58,230 nucleotides of DNA, from NCBI GenBank assembly GCA_021203325.1, contig JAJQBL010000090.1:1-58230 (forward strand). Direction: 5' to 3'. Shown one piece after another: positions 25,877 through 34,423 of the stretch. The translations under genes were made by a program, and so were the position numbers. The notes beneath the pieces were generated by a model. That model had not been told where the DNA came from. It made no database searches and was given only the letters and a program-made list of their open reading frames with translations. The DNA is from Clostridiales bacterium (GTDB lineage Bacteria; Bacillota; Clostridia; Oscillospirales; Oscillospiraceae). Positions within the stretch are counted from its first letter, which is position 1, and every line of letters begins with the position of its first letter.

Positions 25877-26723
25877 TGTGCGATTCCTCCTGACGGGCTT
25901 CCCCGTTCGTTTCTTTTTGTCTTGCCGCAGCCCACTTTGCCCATACGCCGTGATAGAGAACATTGTCCAGCAAATCCTTGTCCTGCACCAGGGGCAGGGT
26001 CTCATAGGCGGAGACGCAGCTGCCGATCAGCAGCGTCAGCGTCTGCCCGTCGTCCAGAGCGCCGTACTCGGCCCGGAAGGCCGTCACGGGATTGTAGCGG
26101 CCAAAGCGGCGGTCGGAGTCCTCATCCAGGACGGCGTCCATCACATAGATGAAGCGGCCCAGATAATCCCCCACGGTGTACAGCGTATCACGCCAGAAGG
26201 GGTCGCCCACGGCGAAGAGGCTGCCCATCAGATTGCCGAAGCATCGGCTGGCCCCGTCCAGGTCGGGGCTGTGAATTTCCTCCAGCCCGGAGAGGCGATA
26301 GAGGGACTGCTCGATGGCCTCACAGCTGTCCGGGCGCTGCCCCTTCACCCGGCAGTAGGCGCTGTGAAGGGCCCCGGCGTAGGTGAGCCTGGTCAGCTCC
26401 CGGTCGTCCTCCCAGTCATCCAGACAGTTGTAGTAGGCCAGCACCACGTTCAGGTCGGCGCAGTAGTCCGTCCAGGGGCTGGTCCGCCAGAGCTGGGGGC
26501 GGGCCGGATGCACCGGGCAGCGGTTTTTGCCCGCCTGAATGTCCGGCTCATAGAGGGAGTCCAGCAGCATCACCAGAAAGGTCATGTCATAGGTCAGGCA
26601 GAGGCGGCTGACCTGGCCGTGCCGCTGCTTCAGCGCCCGGCACAGGCCGCAGTAGCACTCCCGGTAGCGGGCGGTCTGCACCTCGTCCAGCCGGGATTTG
26701 TCCGCAATTAAATATCCGAACAT
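25866..26723 (-). CDS. DUF5685 family protein
   Basis: 285-residue protein resembling DUF5685, a Firmicutes family of unknown function. It begins MFGYLIADKSRL and has a cysteine motif YRECYCGLCRAL near residue 22, then NRCPVHPA near 70. These cysteines plus His could bind a metal. The rest is helical with conserved acidic clusters (DDWEDDRE, DAVLDEDSDRRFGRYNP), somewhat like helical isoprenoid-type folds, but I would not assign enzyme activity. It is first in an operon with the J-domain protein (11-base overlap) and the S51 peptidase. Confidence 0.75.
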   Translation of the reverse strand: MFGYLIADKSRLDEVQTARYRECYCGLCRALKQRHGQVSRLCLTYDMTFLVMLLDSLYEPDIQAGKNRCPVHPARPQLWRTSPWTDYCADLNVVLAYYNCLDDWEDDRELTRLTYAGALHSAYCRVKGQRPDSCEAIEQSLYRLSGLEEIHSPDLDGASRCFGNLMGSLFAVGDPFWRDTLYTVGDYLGRFIYVMDAVLDEDSDRRFGRYNPVTAFRAEYGALDDGQTLTLLIGSCVSAYETLPLVQDKDLLDNVLYHGVWAKWAAARQKETNGEARQEESHNDR

Positions 26724-26813
26724 GGCCCATCAGCTCCTGCGCCGGAGGTTCGGCAGTCGTATAACGGTAATATGCAGCATGGAAACGCCTCCCACAGTAT
26801 GCCACTTATGTTT

Positions 26814-26841
26814 AGTATAACGATTTTCTGCAAAATTGCAA
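26814..26841 (-). promoter_or_regulatory. Promoter of the DUF5685 operon
   Basis: On the minus strand TTGCAA (26836-26841), a 16-base spacer and TATACT (26814-26819). The remaining 280 bases up to the divergent XRE-S24 promoter show no gene. Confidence 0.75.
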
Positions 26842-27124
26842 GTTTTTTATCGCCGGGGCGGCTGAATGTGGTTCTCTTTCCAAAAGTGACATGGAATCCG
26901 TTTTTCAGAGGGGAAAACGGACAATGAACGAGAAAAAGTGCCGCAAAAAGGGGCAAAAATAATGCGGGGCACGGCGTAAACTTTTTGTGAATTGTGGCAT
27001 AAATATGGCCGCTTTGCTTCGGGACGAAGGTTCCTCCGGCGGAGGTGTCCGTTCCCCGGGCAGGGAACGAACGGCCCGCCGGGAGGGCAAAAACGCAATC
27101 CCCCCAAACTGATGACATTCCCCT

Positions 27125-27152
27125 TTGCAATTTCCGAAAAATTTGATACAAT
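27125..27152 (+). promoter_or_regulatory. Promoter of the XRE-S24 regulator
   Basis: TTGCAA at 27125-27130, a 16-base spacer and TACAAT at 27147-27152, with AAGGAG at 27171-27176 before the ATG. Confidence 0.75.
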
Positions 27153-27184
27153 AAGCCTATACGACCCGGAAAGGAGCTGCGCAT

Positions 27185-27823
27185 ATGGAACGAGTGGCCA
27201 AATTGGGAGACCGTCTGCGGGAGCTGATGCAGGAGAAGGGGCTGAACTATGAGAAGCTGGGGGAGCTGCTGGAGATGCGCCCCCAGACCCTGAACCGCTA
27301 TGTGTTGGGCCAGCGGGAGCCGAAGGCCCGGGTGGCGTCGGAGATGGCGGAGAAGCTGGGGGTGGACGCCCAGTGGCTGCTGGGCTATGACGTGCCCCGC
27401 TACCCCGTCCGCCAGGCCGACGCCCTTCCGGGGGAGCGGATGCTGCCCATTCTGGGGGTCATCCGGGCGGGCGTCCCCACCCTGGCGGAGCAGGAGGTGC
27501 TGGGCTACCTGTCGGCGGACGTGCCGGCGGAGGGGTCTTACTTCTATTTGAAGGTCTCCGGGGACAGTATGCAGAACGCCGGGATTCACTCCGGCGACCT
27601 GGTGCTGATCCGCCAGCAGACCACGGCGGAGGACGGCCAGATCGTGGCCTGCCTGGTGGACGGGGAGGGCGCCACCCTGAAGCGGTTCCGCCGTCAGGGG
27701 GGCTGGGTCATCCTCCAGCCGGAAAATCCGGCCTATCCCCCCCGGCTGGTGCCGGAGAGCGACTTTGCCAGCGGCGAGGCCCGCATTGTGGGCGTCGCCA
27801 TGCGGCTGGTGCGTGAATTGTGA
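27185..27823 (+). CDS. XRE-family repressor with LexA-like S24 peptidase domain
   Basis: 212-residue transcription repressor. An XRE helix-turn-helix covers about residues 5-65 (NYEKLGELLEMRPQTLNRYV). The C-terminal S24 domain has a putative Ala-Gly self-cleavage site in VIRAGVPTLAEQ (about 94-95), the catalytic Ser in SGDSMQNAGI (about 128) and the Lys in ATLKRF (about 166), so the dyad is intact. Such proteins self-cleave when RecA filaments form, linking them to DNA damage. It differs from true LexA, whose DNA-binding domain is winged-helix. It could be a prophage-derived or stress regulator; no phage genes are nearby. Confidence 0.88.
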   Translation: MERVAKLGDRLRELMQEKGLNYEKLGELLEMRPQTLNRYVLGQREPKARVASEMAEKLGVDAQWLLGYDVPRYPVRQADALPGERMLPILGVIRAGVPTLAEQEVLGYLSADVPAEGSYFYLKVSGDSMQNAGIHSGDLVLIRQQTTAEDGQIVACLVDGEGATLKRFRRQGGWVILQPENPAYPPRLVPESDFASGEARIVGVAMRLVREL

Positions 27824-27833
27824 CCCCGCCCCC

Positions 27834-27862
27834 TTGCGGAACCGGCCCCAATCTGGTAAAAT
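27834..27862 (+). promoter_or_regulatory. Promoter of aroK-aroD
   Basis: TTGCGG at 27834-27839, a 17-base spacer and TAAAAT at 27857-27862, directly after the repressor gene. Confidence 0.65.
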
Positions 27863-27923
27863 AACAGCAATATTGTATGCGCAGCGCCATCGGCCTGTGC
27901 GCGGAAGGGGAAGAACATCGCCC

Positions 27924-28559
27924 ATGAACGAACCGGAATCCTTACAGCACGCCCTCCCTTCGGCGGAGGAGCCTCCTCTCTGCTGTGACGCCGCCGTCCC
28001 CGGCGGCCGGGCAGCGCCATTCTTTACCGGGAACCTGTTCCTGATCGGCTTTATGGGGGCGGGCAAAAGCACCGTGGCGAGTGCCTTCCATACCCTCTGC
28101 GGCATGAAGGTGCTGGAGATGGACGAGGAGATCGAACGCCGGGCAGGCATGCCCGTCTCCGACATCTTTTCCACCCTTGGGGAGGAAGCCTTCCGGCAGA
28201 TGGAGACCGAGCTCATCACCACCCTGGAGCCGGGGCGGCGGTTCGTTGTCTCCTGCGGCGGCGGCACCCCCATGCGGGAGGTCAATGTCCGGGCCATGCG
28301 CCGGCGGGGCACTATCGTCTGGCTGACAGCCACGGCGGACACCGTTCTGGAAAGGGTGGCGGATTCCAACGCCCGCCCCCTGCTGGAGGGCCACAAGGAC
28401 AGGGGCTACATTCAGGCTATGATGAATCAGCGCCGGCCCAAATACCAGGCGGCGGCGGACATTGCCGTTGCCACCGACGGGAAGGACGCGGCGGAAATTT
28501 GCGGCGACATTCTGGCGGCGCTGGCGGAGCGCTCCGGAACGCACAGTCAGGAGGGATAA
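27924..28559 (+). CDS. aroK: Shikimate kinase
   Basis: Phosphorylates shikimate at the 3-hydroxyl with ATP in the aromatic amino acid pathway. The 211 residues include the P-loop GFMGAGKSTV (about residue 44), the substrate Asp in EMDEEIERRAG, the DIFSTLGEEAFRQMETE stretch and SCGGGTPMREVN, all diagnostic. An N-terminal extension of about 35 residues precedes the usual start. ATG 27924 follows GGAAGGGGAAG by about 10 bases; a later start cannot be excluded. aroD follows directly. Confidence 0.9.
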   Translation: MNEPESLQHALPSAEEPPLCCDAAVPGGRAAPFFTGNLFLIGFMGAGKSTVASAFHTLCGMKVLEMDEEIERRAGMPVSDIFSTLGEEAFRQMETELITTLEPGRRFVVSCGGGTPMREVNVRAMRRRGTIVWLTATADTVLERVADSNARPLLEGHKDRGYIQAMMNQRRPKYQAAADIAVATDGKDAAEICGDILAALAERSGTHSQEG

Positions 28560-28561
28560 CG

Positions 28562-29323
28562 ATGCAGACGGTAACGGTACGCGGCGTGACGCTGGGGGCC
28601 GGACGGCCCAAAATCATCGTTCCCATTGTGGAGCGGACGGAGGAGGCCATTCTGGCCGAGGCCCGCTCCTTTGCCGCCCTGCCCCTGGACATGGCGGAGT
28701 GGCGGGTGGACTGGTTTGACGGGGCCGCGGACCCGGACCGGGTGGCCCGCTGCCTCTCCGCCCTCCGGGAAGCCCTGGGGGACATCCCCCTGCTGGCCAC
28801 CTTCCGCACCGCCAGAGAGGGGGGCGAAGGGGACATCGCCCCTGCGGACTACGCCGCCCTCTGCAAGGCTATGGCCGCCACCGGCTGCGTGGACCTGCTC
28901 GACGTGGAGGCCCTTTCCGGGGACGCCATCGTGCAGGACATTCTGTCCTTCGCCCATCGGCGGGGCGTGAAGGTGGTCGGCTCCAGCCATAATTTTCAGG
29001 AAACCCCGCCCCGGGAGGAACTGGTGGCGCGGCTGCGCCAAATCCAGGCCATGGGGGTGGACGTGCCCAAGCTGGCCGTCATGCCCCGGAACCGGCAGGA
29101 TGTGCTGGCGCTGCTGTCCGCCACGGAGGAGATGGTGCGCTGCTATGCCGACCGCCCTGTCATCACCATGAGCATGGGCGGGGACGGCGTGATCTCCAGG
29201 CTGTGCGGGCAGGTATTCGGCTCCGCCGCCACCTTTGGCTGCGCCACCCACAGCTCCGCCCCCGGACAGATGGAGGTGCATCAGCTGGACACCGTTCTGC
29301 GCCTGTTGGAGCAGGCGCTGTGA
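28562..29323 (+). CDS. aroD: 3-dehydroquinate dehydratase, type I
   Basis: Dehydrates 3-dehydroquinate to 3-dehydroshikimate through a Schiff base. The 253 residues keep the family residues: Glu in MAEWRVDWFD, the catalytic His in VGSSHNFQ (about residue 143), the Schiff-base Lys in VPKLAVMP (about 170) and the C-terminal SSAPGQMEV loop. The start at 28562 follows AGGAGGG by about 7 bases, two bases after the aroK stop. A strong terminator follows. Confidence 0.95.
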   Translation: MQTVTVRGVTLGAGRPKIIVPIVERTEEAILAEARSFAALPLDMAEWRVDWFDGAADPDRVARCLSALREALGDIPLLATFRTAREGGEGDIAPADYAALCKAMAATGCVDLLDVEALSGDAIVQDILSFAHRRGVKVVGSSHNFQETPPREELVARLRQIQAMGVDVPKLAVMPRNRQDVLALLSATEEMVRCYADRPVITMSMGGDGVISRLCGQVFGSAATFGCATHSSAPGQMEVHQLDTVLRLLEQAL

Positions 29324-29332
29324 GCAGCACAG

Positions 29333-29379
29333 AAAAAGCGAGGCAGGATTCCCAAAGTGGGATTCCGCCTCGCTTTTTT
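29333..29379. terminator. Bidirectional terminator after aroD
   Basis: A long stem (29333-29344 pairs with 29367-29379, plus an inner stem) with A-run and T-run on opposite sides. It separates aroD from the convergent Spo0A-like gene. Confidence 0.92.
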
Positions 29380-29396
29380 GCGTCTTTTTGTGTCTT

Positions 29397-30122
29397 TTAT
29401 TTGGACGCCCTGGCCATCTCCGCCATCCGTCCCAGGGCCTCGTGGGCCCCCGCCAGAAACTCCCCATTGGTGGGCTTTTTCCCGCGGGCGCAGGAGGGGA
29501 AGTAGGACGCCCAAACCGTCTGGTTGCCCTGACGGAAGGCGGTGCTGATGGTGTGGCGCATGGCCCGCTCCGCCGCGCCGTCCTTCGTCTTGAACCGGCG
29601 GCCAACCATGGGGTACAGGGCCTTGGTCAGCAGATTCAGCAGCTCCGGGTCCCGCCGAACCTGCTCCAGCGACCACATCAGGTAGCGGTACCCCTTCACG
29701 TTGGCGGGAATCCCCAGACTGAACAGAAATTCAGCCACCAGCTGCCGGTAGGACACCGGCCCCCGCACGTCTGTCGGACACAGCGCCAGTTCCGGCGGGG
29801 CAAGCTGCAGTTCCCTGCCGGACCGGTACGCCATGGTGTTCAGGAGGATTTGAAAGCTGCCGGCACTCCCGCCGGAAAAGACAAAGCTCGCATCCGGATC
29901 AAGGAAGGGCGTCCCCCGCAGCGCGGAAATCAGCTCCGCGCCGGAACGGTCCGCCAGCTCCTGCCCCACCAGCAGAATGTCCGGCATCTGCCTGCTCAGC
30001 AGGGCCAACAGTTCCCCGCCGCTGTCCGTCACGGCGGAAAGGGCGATGGATTCGTTTTGCAGCAACTCCTCCAGCGCTCTGCGCTGGGCGCTGTCTGCGG
30101 CGGCAATGATCACATTGAGCAT
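29397..30122 (-). CDS. Spo0A-like regulator with a degenerate receiver domain
   Basis: 241-residue protein whose C-terminal half matches the Spo0A DNA-binding domain: LGIPANVKGYRYLMWSLEQV, LTKALYPMVGRRF, AERAMRHTISTAF and GKKPTNGEFLA follow Spo0A closely. The N-terminal half has receiver-domain layout, but the acidic pair reads IAAADS rather than IADDN, and the phospho-acceptor position after PDILLV is Gly, not Asp. It therefore should not be phosphorylated like Spo0A. It may be a paralogue acting constitutively or by dimer exchange, binding 0A-box-like DNA. The ATG at 30122 has AAGGAG 9 bases upstream. Confidence 0.82.
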   Translation of the reverse strand: MLNVIIAAADSAQRRALEELLQNESIALSAVTDSGGELLALLSRQMPDILLVGQELADRSGAELISALRGTPFLDPDASFVFSGGSAGSFQILLNTMAYRSGRELQLAPPELALCPTDVRGPVSYRQLVAEFLFSLGIPANVKGYRYLMWSLEQVRRDPELLNLLTKALYPMVGRRFKTKDGAAERAMRHTISTAFRQGNQTVWASYFPSCARGKKPTNGEFLAGAHEALGRMAEMARASK

Positions 30123-30252
30123 GGGGCACAACTCCTTTTGTTATTCTGCTGGAATCATACCATACAAAAGGAAAGAATTCAACGTTTTTTCGCAGAAGCG
30201 GAGATTTTTCATTCGACACAGTTCGATGTCCGATGGATACAGGGCCCCGGCG

Positions 30253-30792
30253 TCATCTCGCCCCCACGTTGCTGACCCCCAGCACCACGCTGTCAATGCC
30301 CAGCAGAATCAGGTAAATCCCGATGATGAGGCCCAGGGAGAAGTAGCTGAACACCGGCTGGAACAGCATCAGCACCGCCAGCACCATGCCGATGATGTTG
30401 GCCACCAGCATGAAGTAGTAGTAGCCATTCCCTGCCTCATGCCGGATAAAGGACAGATGGGCCAGCTGTGAAATGCAGTGTGCCATAAACCACAGGGGGA
30501 ACAGAATGGACAGGGCCCTGGTACCCACATCCGGGTACACCAGCAGCATGAAGCCCACCATCACGCTGAGCACGCCGGAAATCAGGGAGACGATGGGGCC
30601 GAAGCCGGTAAACCGGTCAAACCGGACGTAGAACACAATGTCCACAATGCCGGTCAGCACGGCAATGAGGCCGTAAATCATCACGATGCCCTTCAGGGCG
30701 CTCTGGGGCCAGAAAATGGCCACGATGCCAAGGATGATGAGCAGGATGCCGATGGCCAATTCCATCCAACCAAAACTGGAGCGTCTTCTCAT
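30253..30792 (-). CDS. DUF308/HdeD-like membrane protein
   Basis: 179-residue membrane protein with about six hydrophobic segments. It begins with a short basic tail and WMELAIGILLIILGIVAIFWP, typical of the HdeD/DUF308 family, where Trp-Pro after the first hairpin is conserved. Family members are linked to acid or envelope stress, but no mechanism is known. It lies 15 bases after ftsH in the same direction, so it probably belongs to the ftsH operon and may be a membrane-quality-control accessory (inference from position). Confidence 0.83.
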   Translation of the reverse strand: MRRRSSFGWMELAIGILLIILGIVAIFWPQSALKGIVMIYGLIAVLTGIVDIVFYVRFDRFTGFGPIVSLISGVLSVMVGFMLLVYPDVGTRALSILFPLWFMAHCISQLAHLSFIRHEAGNGYYYFMLVANIIGMVLAVLMLFQPVFSYFSLGLIIGIYLILLGIDSVVLGVSNVGAR

Positions 30793-30807
30793 GTTGTACT
30801 ACCTCCC

Positions 30808-32628
30808 TTACGCTTCCCGGTTCAGAATTTCCATGAACTCTTCCCCTGTGATGGTCTCCTTTTCGTACAGGTACAGGGACAGCTCGTCCAGCTTCTCCCG
30901 ATGCTGGGACAGGATGTCCAGGGCCTTCTTATGCTGCGTCCGCACAAGGTCGATGACCTTCCGGTCGATCTCGTTCTGGGTGTCCGCGGAGCAGGCCAGA
31001 GAGGTGTCGCCCCCCAGGTACTGGTTGTTGACGGTCTCCAGGGCCACCATGTCAAAGTCCTCGCTCATGCCGTAGCGGGTGATCATGGCCCTGGCCAGCT
31101 TGGTGGCCTGCTCGATGTCGTTGGAGGCCCCGGTGGTGATCTCGCCGAACACCAGCTCCTCCGCCGCCCGGCCGCCGGTGTAGGTGGCGATTTTGTTCTC
31201 CAGCTCCTGCTTCGTCAGGAGGTACTTGTCCCCCTGCTCCACCTGCATGGTGTAGCCCAGGGCGCCGGAAGTCCTGGGGATGATGGTGATTTTCTGCACC
31301 GGCGCGGAGTGGGTTTGCAGGGCCGCCACCAGGGCGTGGCCGATTTCGTGATAGGCCACCACCTTCTTCTCCTGGTCGGAGAGGACGGCGTTCTTCTTCT
31401 GGTAGCCTGCGATGACCACCTCAATGCTCTCCTCCAAATCGGCCTGGGTGACAACGGTGCGGTTGTTGCGGACGGCCCGGAGGGCGGCTTCGTTCACGAT
31501 GTTGGCAAGCTCCGCGCCGGAGGCGCCGGAGGCCATCCGGGCGATGGTGTGGTAGTCCACATCGTCGGCGGCCTTGATTTTTTTGGCGTGAGCCTTCAAA
31601 ATTGCCTCCCGGCCCTGGAGGTCGGGAGGCTCCACCGGCACCCGGCGGTCAAACCGGCCGGGCCGGGTCAGGGCCGGGTCCAGGGACTCCGGCCGGTTGG
31701 TGGCGGCCAGAATGATGACGCCGTTGTTGCCCTCAAAGCCGTCCATCTCGGTCAACAGCTGGTTCAGGGTCTGCTCCCGCTCGTCATTGCCTCCCAGCTG
31801 GCTGTCCCGCTTCTTGCCGATGGCGTCGATCTCGTCAATAAAGACGATACAGGGGGCCTTCTCCTTGGCCTGCTTGAACAGGTCCCGCACCTTGGAGGCG
31901 CCCATGCCCACGAACATCTCCACAAACTCCGACCCGGAGATGGAGAAGAAGGGCACGTCGGCCTCCCCGGCCACCGCCTTGGCCAGCATGGTTTTGCCGG
32001 TGCCCGGAGGGCCCACCAGCAGCAGGCCCTTGGGCATGGAGGCGCCCACCTGGGTGTACTTTTCCGGGTTGTGCAGGTAGTCCACGATTTCGGCCAGGCT
32101 CTCCTTGGCCTCCTCCTCCCCGGCCACATCGTCAAAGCGGATGCCCGCCGTGGACTCCACATAGACCTTGGCGTTGCTCTTCCCCATGCCGAAGGACATG
32201 GAGTTCTTCCCCATCTGCTCGGTGAGCTTTTTGCTCATGTACTGCCCCAGGGCCACAAAGATGATCAGCGGCAGCACCACGGAGAGGAGGATGGTGAGGA
32301 CGGGCGACGTGGTCTCCTCGATTTCCGAGGTGAAGGTGGCCCCGGCCTCATACAGCCGCTCGGTCAGGGTGGCGTCCTGCATCAGGCCGGTGGTGTAGAC
32401 GGTGGCGTCGTCGGCGTCTGCACTGGTGAAATAGATTTGGGTGTCCGTGATTTCCACAGAGTCGATTTCCTGATTCTCAATCATGCTCATGAAGGTGCCG
32501 TAATCCACCTCCACGATTTGGGAGGAGGACAGCATGGGGGCGACGATCAGGTTGAAAATCAGCAACGCCAGCAGTACGATGCCGTAATAGTAGATCAATG
32601 GTCTTTTGGGGGATTTGACTTCTTTCAT
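30808..32628 (-). CDS. ftsH: ATP-dependent zinc metalloprotease FtsH
   Basis: Membrane-anchored AAA+ protease that removes misfolded membrane proteins and regulators. The 606 residues have two membrane segments (about 10-30 and 105-125) flanking an outer domain, Walker A GPPGTGKT near 206, Walker [13 protein letters not shown], the SRH region, and the zinc site HEIGHA near 426 with the third ligand Asp in the following helices. The start overlaps the stop of the upstream coiled-coil gene by four bases (ATGA), so they are translationally coupled. Confidence 0.97.
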   Translation of the reverse strand: MKEVKSPKRPLIYYYGIVLLALLIFNLIVAPMLSSSQIVEVDYGTFMSMIENQEIDSVEITDTQIYFTSADADDATVYTTGLMQDATLTERLYEAGATFTSEIEETTSPVLTILLSVVLPLIIFVALGQYMSKKLTEQMGKNSMSFGMGKSNAKVYVESTAGIRFDDVAGEEEAKESLAEIVDYLHNPEKYTQVGASMPKGLLLVGPPGTGKTMLAKAVAGEADVPFFSISGSEFVEMFVGMGASKVRDLFKQAKEKAPCIVFIDEIDAIGKKRDSQLGGNDEREQTLNQLLTEMDGFEGNNGVIILAATNRPESLDPALTRPGRFDRRVPVEPPDLQGREAILKAHAKKIKAADDVDYHTIARMASGASGAELANIVNEAALRAVRNNRTVVTQADLEESIEVVIAGYQKKNAVLSDQEKKVVAYHEIGHALVAALQTHSAPVQKITIIPRTSGALGYTMQVEQGDKYLLTKQELENKIATYTGGRAAEELVFGEITTGASNDIEQATKLARAMITRYGMSEDFDMVALETVNNQYLGGDTSLACSADTQNEIDRKVIDLVRTQHKKALDILSQHREKLDELSLYLYEKETITGEEFMEILNREA

Positions 32629-33053
32629 TGGGGTTCCTCCCGTTCTGATGGTTCCGTTTGCCGGTTCATGGCCTCCAGGGACAGCGCAAGGGCGCGGTTG
32701 GCGGCCTGCATGGCAAAGTCCAGTGCGTACTCCGCCAGCACAATGCTCTCCTCCGGGGTGGGATGGGCCTCCTCCGCCGGGGACTGGGGCGTGAGAAACC
32801 GCCCGCGGGCCCGCCTGGCCGCGTCCTCCAGCTCATCCCAGGCGTCCGTCAGCGACCGGACAAAGCCGGAGCGGCTGAACTGCATCTGGCGGCGGAGGGC
32901 CGCGTCCCGCTGGGTATACTCCCGGCGAAGTTCCTCCAGCTCGGTCTGGCGCTGGCCGGGGTCGGCCGTCTGGCTCAGGCGGATGCGGCTGCGCAGCCGG
33001 TCCATCGCCCCGTCCAGCTCCCGGAGCTTGACGGAGAGAATTTCATCTGCCAT
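32625..33053 (-). CDS. Uncharacterised helical protein upstream of ftsH
   Basis: 142-residue protein I do not recognise. It is soluble and strongly charged, with Leu/Arg/Glu heptad-like patterns (about residues 5-75) suggesting a coiled coil, and an Ala-rich helical stretch near 100-125. It has no signal peptide or membrane helix. AAAGGAGG precedes the ATG, and its stop overlaps the ftsH start by four bases. The tight coupling suggests a role with FtsH, for example as an adaptor, but that is inference only. Confidence 0.75.
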   Translation of the reverse strand: MADEILSVKLRELDGAMDRLRSRIRLSQTADPGQRQTELEELRREYTQRDAALRRQMQFSRSGFVRSLTDAWDELEDAARRARGRFLTPQSPAEEAHPTPEESIVLAEYALDFAMQAANRALALSLEAMNRQTEPSEREEPQ

Positions 33054-33118
33054 GATTTCGCCTCCTTTGCAGGGCGTGTTGTCAGGGCGGCGGGCCGTCC
33101 GCCTGCCGCCCTGATCCT

Positions 33119-33147
33119 ATTCTAACCCTTTTGGGCCGGGGCCGCAA
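33119..33147 (-). promoter_or_regulatory. Promoter of the ftsH operon
   Basis: On the minus strand TTGCGG (33142-33147), a 17-base spacer and TAGAAT (33119-33124). Confidence 0.6.
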
Positions 33148-33173
33148 CTGCCAGAAGGTTCCGGATGTCCAAA

Positions 33174-33211
33174 CAAAAAAGACCGGAGTGTCAAATTTTT
33201 TGACACTCCGG
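33174..33211 (-). terminator. Terminator after the TetR gene
   Basis: A perfect 13-bp stem (33183-33195 with 33199-33211). On the minus strand it is followed by a run of T (A-run 33175-33180). Confidence 0.93.
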
Positions 33212-33234
33212 CGGTTTTGTCCGGTTCGATGCGT

Positions 33235-33771
33235 TCAGTCCAGGGCGGAAACCTCCCCCATCAGGATGAGGTACACCTGATGGACAATATGATCCAGCTG
33301 CTCCGTATCCGCGTCCGTCCACTCCCGCAGCAGGCCCATCATGGCCGCGCTGTGATAGCGGATGATGAGCCTCAGATCGGCCCGGCTGTACCGCCGGTAC
33401 AGCCCCAGCTCGTCCACCATCTGCTCAAAGCAGGCCCGGAACCGCTTGATCAGGAGGGGCTCCAGCTCCTCCCCGTAGTTCGTCCGGAGGCCCTGCTGTA
33501 CTACGGAGCGCAGATTGACGGCCACCAGAAAGAGGTAGCGCAGGCCGCGCTCCGCGTCCCCCTGGGCGATGCACTCCCGCATGATCTTTTCCGAGTCCCG
33601 CTCCATGATCCAGCGCAGCAGGTCGGGGATGTCCTCAAAGTGGTAGTAGAAGGTCTGGCGGGTGATGCTGCACTCCTCCACGATGTCCTTCACGGTCAGT
33701 TTTTTGACGTGCTTTTCCACCAGCAGCGTCCGTACTGCGTTGGCGATTTGCTCCCTGGTGTCGATGGGCAT
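33235..33771 (-). CDS. TetR family transcriptional regulator
   Basis: 178-residue repressor. The N-terminal helix-turn-helix is clear: TREQIANAVRTLLVEKHVKK, then TVKDIVEECSITRQTFYYHF, the TetR recognition segment with the FYYHF motif. The C-terminal ligand domain resembles the DhaS-type TetR_C group. No divergent transporter or enzyme gene is adjacent, so its target is unknown; the lipoprotein gene upstream is the nearest neighbour. The start at 33771 follows GGGGAGGGGG by about 7 bases. Confidence 0.9.
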   Translation of the reverse strand: MPIDTREQIANAVRTLLVEKHVKKLTVKDIVEECSITRQTFYYHFEDIPDLLRWIMERDSEKIMRECIAQGDAERGLRYLFLVAVNLRSVVQQGLRTNYGEELEPLLIKRFRACFEQMVDELGLYRRYSRADLRLIIRYHSAAMMGLLREWTDADTEQLDHIVHQVYLILMGEVSALD

Positions 33772-33876
33772 AGTTGACCCCCTCCCCGTCTCTGCGCTAT
33801 AGGGCAATTATACCGCAGTCCGGGGGAAAAATCCACCTGTTTTTTTTCGCCGGGGCGGCGCTGCGGGGCCGCCGCC

Positions 33877-34359
33877 TCACCCGCCCGCCGCGGTGTAGAA
33901 GCAGTAGCAGGCGGTGCCCTTCCACTGCGAGGCGCTGCTCCATCTGGCGATGACCTCGTAAACATAGTCCCCGTCCTCCCGGAGGGTGAAGGTCAGCCCC
34001 TTCGTCTCCACCGCTTCGCCGTCAGGGTAATCTGCGTCGCACCAGAAATCGGTGCTCCAGCACAGGACGGTGATGCTGTCCGGCGAAACTTCCGCGCTGA
34101 CGGTGACGGTCCCGCCGGAGGCCTCCAGGGCGGGCATCCATTCCTGACACCAGAGCGGGTGGTCTGAATCCGCCGTCATGCCCTTCCACTCCTCGCCGTC
34201 CTCGTACTCCCAGGTGTAGGTGCCCAGCATGGCCTCCACCGAGGCCCCGCTGTACGCCGTCACCGTCACGGGGAAGGGCGAGGTCTGGATACTGCTGCCG
34301 CAGCCCGTCAGGGTCATCAGCAGGGCCAGGGCAGGCAGCCAGGCGAAATACTTCTTCAT
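33877..34359 (-). CDS. Small predicted lipoprotein
   Basis: 160-residue exported protein with a lipoprotein signal peptide: MKKYFAWLPALALLMTLTGC, where LTGC is the lipobox and the mature protein begins at the Cys. The rest is rich in Trp, Thr and acidic residues and looks beta-stranded; I recognise no domain. AAAGGAGG precedes the ATG at 34359; the open frame upstream of it is not used. It follows the AraC-type gene by 64 bases, so it may be co-transcribed with it. Confidence 0.8.
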   Translation of the reverse strand: MKKYFAWLPALALLMTLTGCGSSIQTSPFPVTVTAYSGASVEAMLGTYTWEYEDGEEWKGMTADSDHPLWCQEWMPALEASGGTVTVSAEVSPDSITVLCWSTDFWCDADYPDGEAVETKGLTFTLREDGDYVYEVIARWSSASQWKGTACYCFYTAAGG

Positions 34360-34423
34360 GGTGATTCCTCCTTTTTGGTTTTGCTCATAAAGACGCAAAA
34401 CCGGGCGGGGAGGTTGCGGCAAT

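Noticed and set aside
30478-33114. 878-residue plus-strand open frame opposite ftsH
   Set aside because: Shadow of ftsH and its neighbour in a GC-rich genome; the sequence has no recognisable domain.
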